From the NCBI GenBank assembly GCA_012727625.1, contig JAAYGP010000245.1, positions 1-5,045 of the forward strand: DNA of 5,045 nt, read 5' to 3'. Below, in pieces: positions 1-4,725 of the stretch. The first letter of the stretch is position 1; each line of letters opens with the position of its first letter. Below the pieces are notes generated by a model. The model had not been told where the DNA came from, searched no databases, and saw only the letters and a program-made list of their open reading frames with translations. The translations under genes and the position numbers were made by a program. This DNA comes from Clostridiaceae bacterium (GTDB taxonomy: Bacteria; Bacillota; Clostridia; DSM-8532).

Positions 1-180
1 CCCTATGCTTCACTTCCGAAAATAAGGCTTACAACAGTTTTGCAACCGAAAGACAATATCGGCAGAGAATCGGTGAGGATTCTGTTTGAGAAGCTGGAAA
101 ACAAAGATATTCACACAGGGCTGCAAAGAATTATACAGCCTGAATTGAAGATCCGTTCCACATGCAAATCTGTTCTTTAA
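1..180 (+). CDS. LacI-family transcriptional repressor, C-terminal end only
   Basis: The open frame from the left edge to the TAA at 178-180 encodes 59 residues that read like the end of a LacI/GalR-family repressor. The stretch LTTVLQPKDNIGRESVRILF fits the usual family pattern (L-T-T-V-x-Q-P, then G-x-x-A/S-x-x-x-L), and QPELKIRSTC fits the usual last strand (PPELIVRxSC). This part belongs to the periplasmic-binding-protein-like effector domain; the DNA-binding helix-turn-helix lies outside the window, so the ligand cannot be read. Position upstream of an inositol operon with three LacI-type palindromic operators suggests that it is the local repressor and senses inositol or an early intermediate; that is inference. 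It is a genuine gene end cut by the window edge, with no frameshift seen. Confidence 0.88.
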   Translation, partial: PYASLPKIRLTTVLQPKDNIGRESVRILFEKLENKDIHTGLQRIIQPELKIRSTCKSVL

Positions 181-192
181 TATCTTTAATAT
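175..192 (+). repeat. Tandem 9-bp repeat over the repressor stop codon
   Basis: CTTTAATAT occurs twice head to tail (175-183 and 184-192). The first copy contains the TAA stop of the repressor gene. It is AT-rich and short, so it is probably replication slippage with no function. I see no hairpin-plus-T-run terminator for the repressor in 181-287. Confidence 0.4.
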
Positions 193-287
193 TTTATATT
201 TTCTTATGCTGCACAATATATATAAAACAGAACCAATGCGCCGCAGTTATTTTATAAATATTGCACAATTTATTGCATGAGTATATC

Positions 288-316
288 TTGACTTATCCGT
301 AAACGTTTGATATTCT
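288..316 (+). promoter_or_regulatory. Sigma-A promoter of the iolMNG operon
   Basis: A -35 box TTGACT (288-293, 5 of 6 to consensus) and a -10 box TATTCT (311-316, 4 of 6) are separated by exactly 17 bp, which places the start of transcription near 323. The spacer is filled by a LacI-type operator (297-312), so bound repressor would exclude RNA polymerase directly. The predicted leader to the iolM start is about 217 nt. Confidence 0.7.
297..312 (+). promoter_or_regulatory. Operator 1 (LacI-type palindrome) in the iolM promoter spacer
   Basis: CCGTAAACGTTTGATA has the LacI-family signature of a palindrome centred on CG, with AAACGTTT (301-308) perfectly symmetric. The left arm CCGTAAACG is identical to operator 2; the right arm is degenerate. 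The first ten bases of the core, GTAAACGTTT, recur in operator 3. The site lies between the -35 and -10 boxes. Confidence 0.75.
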
Positions 317-326
317 ATTTATGTCA

Positions 327-355
327 TTCAACATCAGGAATAACCATTATATAAT
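327..355 (+). promoter_or_regulatory. Possible second promoter for iolM
   Basis: A perfect TATAAT (350-355) has TTCAAC (327-332, 3 of 6 to consensus) 17 bp upstream. The region is very AT-rich, so a chance match is quite possible. If used, transcripts would start near 362 and would still pass operator 2. Confidence 0.25.
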
Positions 356-478
356 AAAAATATTCTTTCGGAGAGGACATTCGTTATACCTAAAACATTG
401 GAACAACAGCTTCTGATCTGCATTTTACCGGCAACCGCATTATAAAATTTCAAAAGCATACAGACGGGGTAATTTGAT

Positions 479-504
479 TTTTTCCGTAAACGTATACGGA
501 AAAA
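479..504 (+). promoter_or_regulatory. Operator 2 (LacI-type palindrome) in the iolM leader
   Basis: This is the best palindrome of the three. Its core CCGTAAACGTATACGG (484-499) is flanked by T and A runs that extend the symmetry to 26 bp with a single mismatched pair (489/494). The centre lies 187 bp from that of operator 1 and about 50 bp before the iolM start codon, well downstream of the predicted transcription start. Bound repressor could act as a roadblock or loop to operator 1. In RNA the same palindrome could form a short hairpin, but it carries the DNA operator consensus shared with sites 1 and 3. Confidence 0.82.
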
Positions 505-540
505 TTTAAAATAAAACCATATGAACAGGGGTGAATTTTT

Positions 541-1740
541 GTGGAAAGGAAAATGAGAGGCGTAACGCTGATAGCTGATTGGGATCCGAAGCCAGGTTTT
601 AAGCTGGGGCCCAAGGACATTTACAAAAAGCAGACATATCTGGGAAGTCAGGTTTACAGAAATCCCAGGATAGAAATTCGTGAATATGAAATACCCAGGC
701 CGGGTCCGGAGGAAGTTCTGATTGAGGTAAAGGCATGTGGCATATGCGGAAGTGACGTACATATGGCACAGCCCGACGACGATGGATATATATATTACCC
801 GGGTCTTACCGGATTTCCTTCCATTCTGGGGCATGAGTTATCAGGTATTGTGGTGGAAGCAGGTGAAAAAGCATTTGATAAAAAGACCAACAAACGCTTT
901 AAGGGCGGTGAATGGGTCTGCGCGGAAGAAATGCTATGGTGCGGCAGCTGTCAGCCATGCGCCGACGGATGGCCGAATCACTGCGAAAGGCTTAATGAAA
1001 TAGGGTTTAACGTAAATGGCGCTTTTGCGAAATACATTGTGTTGCCGGCAAGATGTCTCTGGGGAATAGAAGATTTGAAAAATGTTTATAAAAATGAACT
1101 GGATTGCTTCCTTGCCGGAAGTTTGGTTGAACCTACCAGTGTCGCTTACAACGCTGTTATTGAAAGAGGCGGCGGAATCCGTCCCGGTGACAATGTGGTT
1201 ATATGTGGCGGAGGTCCTGTCGGTCTTGCTGCATGCGCGATTATTAAAAAGGCAGGCGCTGCAAGGGTCATCCTTTCCGAACCAAGTAAAAACAGGGCGG
1301 AAATAGGAAGAAAACTGGGGGCGGACTTTATTATTGATCCGTTAAAAGAGAATTTCACTGAAAGAGTGCTGGAACTTACAAACGGAATGGGTGCCGCTTT
1401 ATATCTTGAGGCCACCGGTCTTCCCACGGAGGTGTATCCGGGAATTGAACAGGCAATATGGGAAGGAAGAACATTAAACAGCACGGTGGTTGTTGTGGCA
1501 AGGGCAGATGCCAAAATGCCGGTAACAGGTGAGGTTCTGCAAGTAAGAAGGGCAAGAATAGTAGGCGCACAGGGGCACTCAGGTCACGGAACTTTCCCGA
1601 GGGTCATACAGTGTATGGCATCCGGAATGGATATGCTGCCAATGATTACAAAGAAAATTACGCTGGATGAGGTTCCTGAGAATATTGTCGCATTAAGAAC
1701 CGACAGGAGCGAATGTAAAATTACCTGTGTCATGGACTGA
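541..1740 (+). CDS. iolM: Zinc-dependent scyllo-inosose 3-dehydrogenase (IolM-like, medium-chain dehydrogenase)
   Basis: The 399-residue protein is a zinc-dependent medium-chain dehydrogenase. In T. maritima the relative (TM0412) oxidises scyllo-inosose with NAD to a diketo-inositol; assignment here rests on family resemblance and the iolN-iolG context. The catalytic zinc site is visible as GICGSD (Cys69), GHE (His98, Glu99) and VEP (Glu197). Four cysteines spaced 134-137-140-148 form the structural zinc lobe. The nucleotide-binding fold has GGGPVG at 223-228 and an acidic residue, Glu247, after the second strand, which favours NAD over NADP. The ~45-residue N-terminal lead before the GroES-like domain is longer than in ordinary sorbitol dehydrogenases. 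I chose the GTG at 541 because AGGGGTGA (527-534) lies 6 nt before it; the in-frame ATG at 553 has a purine run only 2 nt away. It is first in the operon. A generic threonine or sorbitol dehydrogenase is the alternative. Confidence 0.87.
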   Translation: MERKMRGVTLIADWDPKPGFKLGPKDIYKKQTYLGSQVYRNPRIEIREYEIPRPGPEEVLIEVKACGICGSDVHMAQPDDDGYIYYPGLTGFPSILGHELSGIVVEAGEKAFDKKTNKRFKGGEWVCAEEMLWCGSCQPCADGWPNHCERLNEIGFNVNGAFAKYIVLPARCLWGIEDLKNVYKNELDCFLAGSLVEPTSVAYNAVIERGGGIRPGDNVVICGGGPVGLAACAIIKKAGAARVILSEPSKNRAEIGRKLGADFIIDPLKENFTERVLELTNGMGAALYLEATGLPTEVYPGIEQAIWEGRTLNSTVVVVARADAKMPVTGEVLQVRRARIVGAQGHSGHGTFPRVIQCMASGMDMLPMITKKITLDEVPENIVALRTDRSECKITCVMD

Positions 1741-1755
1741 AAATAACACTGTGCA

Positions 1756-1802
1756 GCCGGGGGGCGTACCAAAGGAGCGTACTCACCGGAACGTCCCCCG
1801 GC
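1756..1802 (+). other. Strong GC-rich RNA hairpin after iolM
   Basis: GCCGGGGGGCGT (1756-1767) pairs with ACGTCCCCCGGC (1791-1802) over 12 contiguous base pairs, one of them G-U, around a 23-nt loop. It starts 15 nt after the iolM stop. The bases after it (AAAACCTG) contain no U-run, so it is not a standard intrinsic terminator. It more likely stabilises or processes the operon mRNA, or is part of a larger structured RNA. Its GC content stands out sharply from the surrounding sequence. Confidence 0.7.
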
Positions 1803-1822
1803 AAAACCTGTCGAAACGCTCC
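1774..1822 (+). other. Possible pseudoknot between the hairpin loop and downstream RNA
   Basis: GGAGCGT (1774-1780), inside the loop of the preceding hairpin, is the exact complement of ACGCTCC (1816-1822), 14 nt past the hairpin. The seven pairs are GC-rich and would give an H-type pseudoknot. A near-copy, ACGCTCT (1852-1858), could pair with the same loop with one G-U pair, so two partners would compete. This is complementarity only; no covariation is available. Confidence 0.4.
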
Positions 1823-1888
1823 CTAAATAAGGATAAATCCATCATTCCGGAACGCTCTGTGGCAAGGACACCTCTAACCTGTCTGAAA
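1786..1888 (+). repeat. Imperfect duplicated segment between iolM and iolN
   Basis: Two blocks share the ordered motifs CCGGAACG, GGCAA, ACCTGTC and GAAA. Copy A spans 1786-1816 and copy B spans 1847-1888. Copy B has about ten extra bases between GGCAA and ACCTGTC and one extra T before GAAA. The remaining 1889-1935 is AT-rich with no clear promoter. The gap holds no coding frame. Confidence 0.4.
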
Positions 1889-1949
1889 GCATAAAAATTA
1901 GATTTATTAAATAAGTATTGCAAAATATATTACAGAAAGGAAAATAAAT

Positions 1950-3068
1950 ATGGCAAAGGATACTAAAAAATGGTTGTTCACAGATAATCCTGCTATAATT
2001 TTTGAAGACAATTCCGTCGGAAGATTAAAAAAAGAAATCTGGGATATGTCTATGGATAAGATTGATAAAGTCCTGGAAGAATATGATATCCCATCGGAAT
2101 CCGAGCTGGGGAAACCCGGCACATACATACAAAACACACCAAGACATATAGTAATTGAACGTCGGAAGAAAAACGACATATGCTTTATTCCCATAGGCTG
2201 TACTGAAAACCATGGGCTTCACGCAAATTCAGGTCTTGATACGTTTATGGTTACGCAAATCCTTGAAGGGGTCCGCCGTTACACCGCGAAACGCGGATGC
2301 GAATGCACACTTGCATTCCCGCCGCTGAATTATGGCGGACACCCGTATCATCATCTGGGTATGCCCGGGACTGTAATAATGCCGCATGAAGTTGTTGTGG
2401 AAACACTGATATACACCATGCTTGGCTTATGGAATGACGGGTTCAGAAAAATCATCATGGTAAACAATCATGGGCATTTGTGGATGCTTGAATCCGCAGT
2501 ACAGGAATTTATGAAAAGGTTCCACCTTCCGGGTATTTTCCGGGTTCTTGACTGGCACCGGGCTGTAAGGGAATTTTTCTATCCGGTTAACAGGGAGGAC
2601 AGTCTTGAAACAAACTTTATTCATGCCGATGAAAGCGAAACCTCCGTGGGTCTTTTGCTTTTTAAAGACATGATTGATATGTCTGTGGTCCAGGATGCCC
2701 AGGGAGAAAGCTTTTTACCGGACGGTCACTTTGACACCTCAGTCGAGCCGTACAGAAGACCTCACAGATGGTCGGAAGGCGAAGGGCACGCCGCAATTGA
2801 AAGGGCTGCCACACCCGAGGGTGTTGTTGGAAAACCAAGCCTGGCATCCGTTGAAAAGGCAAAAAGGCCAATTGCCGCGATACTCAGGTATCTTACGCTT
2901 GTGCATGATCAGATTCTTGAGGCTTTCCCCGCGGGAACAGTACCTCCAATAGAAAAAACCACCCTCAGAACTGAAAAGGAGATGGAACCGTTCCTGAAAG
3001 AACCTTTAAGTGATGGCTGGAAATCCGTATATGAGTTGCCCCCAATAGGAGTGTTCACAAAACTATAA
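1950..3068 (+). CDS. iolN: Creatininase-family hydrolase, 3-dehydro-scyllo-inosose hydrolase (IolN-like)
   Basis: The 372-residue protein belongs to the creatininase (metal-dependent amidohydrolase-like) family. In T. maritima the family member TM0413 hydrolyses the ring of the diketo-inositol made by IolM to 5-keto-L-gluconate. The core shows the family motif IGCTENHGLH with Glu86, His88 and His91, then Asp97. After these come HHLGMPGT (134-141), the NNHGH block (172-176) and HADESET (225-231), where Glu228 is the likely acidic ligand. These residues are the expected binuclear metal site; exact ligand roles are inferred. About 75 residues precede the first core strand and roughly 100 follow the last core motif, so it is much longer than typical 240-260 residue creatininases. 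AAAGGA (1936-1941) lies 8 nt before the ATG. It has no signal peptide. A plain creatininase or mycofactocin MftE role is unlikely given the neighbours. Confidence 0.85.
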   Translation: MAKDTKKWLFTDNPAIIFEDNSVGRLKKEIWDMSMDKIDKVLEEYDIPSESELGKPGTYIQNTPRHIVIERRKKNDICFIPIGCTENHGLHANSGLDTFMVTQILEGVRRYTAKRGCECTLAFPPLNYGGHPYHHLGMPGTVIMPHEVVVETLIYTMLGLWNDGFRKIIMVNNHGHLWMLESAVQEFMKRFHLPGIFRVLDWHRAVREFFYPVNREDSLETNFIHADESETSVGLLLFKDMIDMSVVQDAQGESFLPDGHFDTSVEPYRRPHRWSEGEGHAAIERAATPEGVVGKPSLASVEKAKRPIAAILRYLTLVHDQILEAFPAGTVPPIEKTTLRTEKEMEPFLKEPLSDGWKSVYELPPIGVFTKL

Positions 3069-3079
3069 ATCATATCTCG

Positions 3080-3156
3080 CAACAGGCGGCGGGTAAAAAC
3101 TCCGTAATTCTCTCCTTACCGGATTTTCAGGCAAAATCCAATACTCCCGCCTGTTG
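3080..3156 (+). other. Branched RNA stem between iolN and iolG
   Basis: CAACAGGCGG (3080-3089) pairs perfectly with CCGCCTGTTG (3147-3156). After a bulged C (3090) the helix continues through GGGTA (3091-3095) with TACTC (3142-3146), including one G-U. The enclosed loop contains a second perfect hairpin, GGATTTT (3121-3127) with AAAATCC (3133-3139) and a 5-nt loop. TTTTT appears at 3163-3167, 6 nt past the stem, so weak termination or attenuation is possible but the spacing is poor for it. It begins 11 nt after the iolN stop. Confidence 0.6.
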
Positions 3157-3200
3157 AAACAGTTTTTAAAAAGCAGGAAATGGGCAATATCCCAAAAGCA

Positions 3201-3232
3201 GCAGTTCGCACCACATAAGGAGGGGAATTGAT
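3201..3232 (+). repeat. Upstream copy of the duplicated iolG ribosome-binding module
   Basis: Bases 3210-3232 (from ACCACATAAGG through AGGGGAATTGAT) are identical over 23 nt to 3277-3299, the ribosome-binding region of iolG. Similarity extends left to GCAGT at 3201. The copy stops just before the G of the start codon: here the bases read ATC instead of ATG. It is therefore a full-strength Shine-Dalgarno sequence without its ATG, although TTG (3228-3230) sits at the same distance. Confidence 0.9.
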
Positions 3233-3237
3233 CCCTA

Positions 3238-3268
3238 CTCATATGCCGATCTTACATCGGCAAATGAG
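3238..3268 (+). other. Stem-loop between the two Shine-Dalgarno copies
   Basis: TGCCGAT (3244-3250) pairs perfectly with ATCGGCA (3256-3262) around loop CTTAC. The helix extends, after an A-A mismatch, through CTCAT (3238-3242) with ATGAG (3264-3268), giving 12 pairs in total. There is no T-run after it, so it is not a terminator. It fills almost all of the spacer between the repeat copies and ends 16 nt before the functional AAGGAGGGG. Confidence 0.65.
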
Positions 3269-3299
3269 GCAGTCGTACCACATAAGGAGGGGAATTGAT
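3269..3299 (+). repeat. Downstream copy of the duplicated module, iolG ribosome binding site
   Basis: This copy holds AAGGAGGGG (3284-3292). GGAGG is 7 nt from the ATG at 3298 but only 4 nt from the TTG at 3295, so ATG is the better start. It matches 3201-3232 with one missing T and one C-to-T change outside the exact 23-nt core. Confidence 0.88.
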
Positions 3300-4320
3300 G
3301 CAAAAGCAGATTACCATTGGTATTATAGGCGCCGGAAGAATAGGGAAACTGCATGCCGAGAATATTACCTACCATGTACCGGGCGTTAAAATTAAAACAG
3401 TATCGGACATATATGCTGATTCCATTAAAGACTGGGCCGTAAACCTCGGCATAGAAAAAGTAAGCAGTGATTACAGAGACATTTTAAACGATCCGGGAAC
3501 AGATGCTGTTTTTATTTGTTCTTCAACAGACACCCATTCACGTTTTATTATAGAGGCGGCAAAATCCAAAAAACATGTTTTTTGTGAAAAACCTGTTGAC
3601 CTGGATGTCTCAATGATCAAAAAAGTATTGAAAGAGGTGGATAAGGCAGGGGTCAAATTTCAGGTCGGGTTTAACAGAAGGTTCGATCATAATTTCAAAA
3701 AGGTGCATGACATAGTGAGGGAAGGCAAAATAGGTGTTCCTCATATAATTAAAATTACATCAAGAGATCCGGAGCCGCCGCCATTGGATTATGTAAAGGT
3801 GTCCGGCGGGATTTTTCTTGATATGTCAATTCATGATTTTGATATGGCCAGATACCTTTCGGGATGCGAGGTAACAGAAGTGTTTGCCCAGGGAGCCGTG
3901 CTTGTGGATCCGGCCATAGGTGATTCCGGAGATGTTGACACTGCCATTATCACACTGAAATTTGAAAACGGAACCCTTGGTGTTATCGACAACAGCAGAA
4001 AAGCCGTTTATGGATATGACCAAAGGGTGGAGGTTTTCGGCTCAAAGGGATGTGTTACAGTTTCCAATGACACCCCGTCTACTGCAGTTCTCAGTAATGA
4101 AGAGGCTGTTGTTGCGGAAAAGCCGAAATATTTCTTCCTGGAAAGGTATAAGGATTCATATATTGAGGAAGTGATATCATTTTTTGACGCCCTGCGGTAT
4201 GACAAGGAAACACCTGTAACCGGTATTGACGGGTTAAAGCCTGTTATTATAGGCCTGGCTGCAAAAAAATCCCTGTTGGAACGACGTCCGGTAAAAACCT
4301 CTGAAATACTTAGCGAGTAA
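3298..4320 (+). CDS. iolG: myo-Inositol 2-dehydrogenase (GFO/IDH/MocA family)
   Basis: The 340-residue protein is a complete GFO/IDH/MocA oxidoreductase and the likely first enzyme of the pathway, oxidising myo-inositol to scyllo-inosose with NAD. The N-terminal Rossmann fold has GAGRIG (11-16) and Asp37 after the second strand, indicating NAD preference. The family signature CEKP (96-99) provides catalytic Lys98. FNRRFD (125-130) is typical of inositol dehydrogenases, and LDMSIHDFD (174-182) gives the catalytic pair Asp175 and His179. Length equals the usual ~335-345 residues. The ATG at 3298 is preferred over a TTG one codon earlier because of Shine-Dalgarno spacing. It lies 229 nt after iolN with no evident promoter of its own, so it is probably co-transcribed. 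A scyllo-inositol or other polyol dehydrogenase of the same family cannot be excluded by sequence alone. Confidence 0.9.
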   Translation: MQKQITIGIIGAGRIGKLHAENITYHVPGVKIKTVSDIYADSIKDWAVNLGIEKVSSDYRDILNDPGTDAVFICSSTDTHSRFIIEAAKSKKHVFCEKPVDLDVSMIKKVLKEVDKAGVKFQVGFNRRFDHNFKKVHDIVREGKIGVPHIIKITSRDPEPPPLDYVKVSGGIFLDMSIHDFDMARYLSGCEVTEVFAQGAVLVDPAIGDSGDVDTAIITLKFENGTLGVIDNSRKAVYGYDQRVEVFGSKGCVTVSNDTPSTAVLSNEEAVVAEKPKYFFLERYKDSYIEEVISFFDALRYDKETPVTGIDGLKPVIIGLAAKKSLLERRPVKTSEILSE

Positions 4321-4330
4321 GTTAAGTTAT

Positions 4331-4564
4331 TGTTCACACCCTGATTCAGTTACTTAGCAGGACAGATATTGAGCAATAGCGGAAACAAGAGTTTCATATG
4401 CAGGAGCCGGTAAGTTAAAGCCCTCTATACATCTTTGAGCTTCATTCCGCTAAAGTCTTACTCTATCGCACAATATCCTTTTTAAGAACCTTTGAACAGT
4501 GACCGTCATTGCCCAATATCCGGGGCGGCTTTTTCAGAACCTGAATCAGGTCAGGGTGTGAACA
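4331..4564 (+). other. 234-nt structured element bounded by inverted repeats, possible ncRNA
   Basis: TGTTCACACCCTGA (4331-4344) is perfectly complementary to TCAGGGTGTGAACA (4551-4564). TTCAG (4345-4349) can continue with CTGAA (4541-4545), leaving TCAGG bulged; alternatively CCTGATTCAG (4340-4349) pairs fully with 4541-4550. Inside lies a second helix of 18 positions, 4365-4382 with 4503-4520, with two mismatches and one G-U. The remaining core (4383-4502) has no coding frame of note. The element starts 10 nt after the iolG stop and ends 44 nt before the next promoter. I could not match it to 6S, SRP, tmRNA, T-box, TPP, SAM or c-di-GMP signatures. A mobile miniature element is possible, but I see no target-site duplication. 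Confidence 0.5.
4511..4534 (+). terminator. Weak candidate intrinsic terminator after iolG
   Basis: GCCC (4511-4514) can pair with GGGC (4523-4526), and TTTTT follows at 4530-4534 after GGC. The stem is short and competes with the long internal helix that uses 4503-4520. It could end iolMNG transcripts if that helix does not form. This is low-confidence evidence. Confidence 0.25.
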
Positions 4565-4608
4565 GCAATGGTATTTATGCAGGGCGTTTGTTAAAAATTT
4601 GTTGATCC

Positions 4609-4637
4609 TTGACAATAAATTAAGCAGCGTATATAAT
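4609..4637 (+). promoter_or_regulatory. Consensus sigma-A promoter of the PfkB kinase gene
   Basis: TTGACA (4609-4614) and TATAAT (4632-4637) match consensus at all twelve positions with the ideal 17-bp spacing. Transcription should begin near 4644, giving a leader of about 80 nt before the ATG at 4726. A promoter this strong would need tight repression, which operator 3 supplies. Confidence 0.88.
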
Positions 4638-4642
4638 ATTTA

Positions 4643-4658
4643 CTGTAAACGTTTGCGG
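4643..4658 (+). promoter_or_regulatory. Operator 3 (LacI-type palindrome) at the kinase-gene start site
   Basis: CTGTAAACGTTTGCGG shares GTAAACGTTT with operator 1 and the outer CGG arm with operator 2. It covers about -1 to +15 relative to the predicted start, where a bound LacI-type repressor blocks initiation. It also partly resembles a CcpA cre site (two mismatches to TGWNANCGNTNWCA), so a minor carbon-catabolite input is possible. Confidence 0.8.
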
Positions 4659-4725
4659 AAACTTTTTGATCACACACCCTGGTACATCATTTCTTTAAAC
4701 AACATATGTCGGAAGGAACAGATTT

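Noticed and set aside
334..834. Open frame of 166 codons on the - strand across the iolM promoter region
   Set aside because: It overlaps the start of iolM and both leader elements, has low-complexity hydrophobic and aromatic composition typical of AT-rich DNA read backwards, and matches no family I know.
1146..1514. Open frame of 122 codons on the - strand inside iolM
   Set aside because: It lies wholly antisense to a gene with clear catalytic motifs, and has no Shine-Dalgarno sequence or recognisable domain. It is a shadow of the iolM codon pattern.
1756..1802. Intrinsic terminator after iolM
   Set aside because: The stem is strong but is followed by AAAACCTG with no T-run, and iolN downstream has no convincing promoter of its own.
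3228..3389. TTG-initiated 53-codon frame after the first Shine-Dalgarno copy
   Set aside because: It has good Shine-Dalgarno spacing but a non-ATG start, Arg/Tyr-rich composition from the out-of-frame reading of iolG, and no family resemblance. It is kept only as a possible translation-coupling idea, not as a gene.
4331..4564. Miniature inverted-repeat transposable element
   Set aside because: The terminal repeats are there, but no direct target-site duplication is visible outside 4331 and 4564, and there is a second internal co-axial helix. It is not excluded without a genome-wide copy search.
4535..4564. TPP riboswitch, suggested by GAACCTGA
   Set aside because: The other conserved TPP parts (CTGAGA, and the GCG-AGGGA end) are missing, and the downstream gene is a sugar kinase in an inositol locus.
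4643..4658. CcpA cre site instead of a local operator
   Set aside because: It has two mismatches to the cre consensus, and operator 2 fits cre no better. The shared CCGTAAACG arms across three sites fit one local LacI-family regulator more simply.
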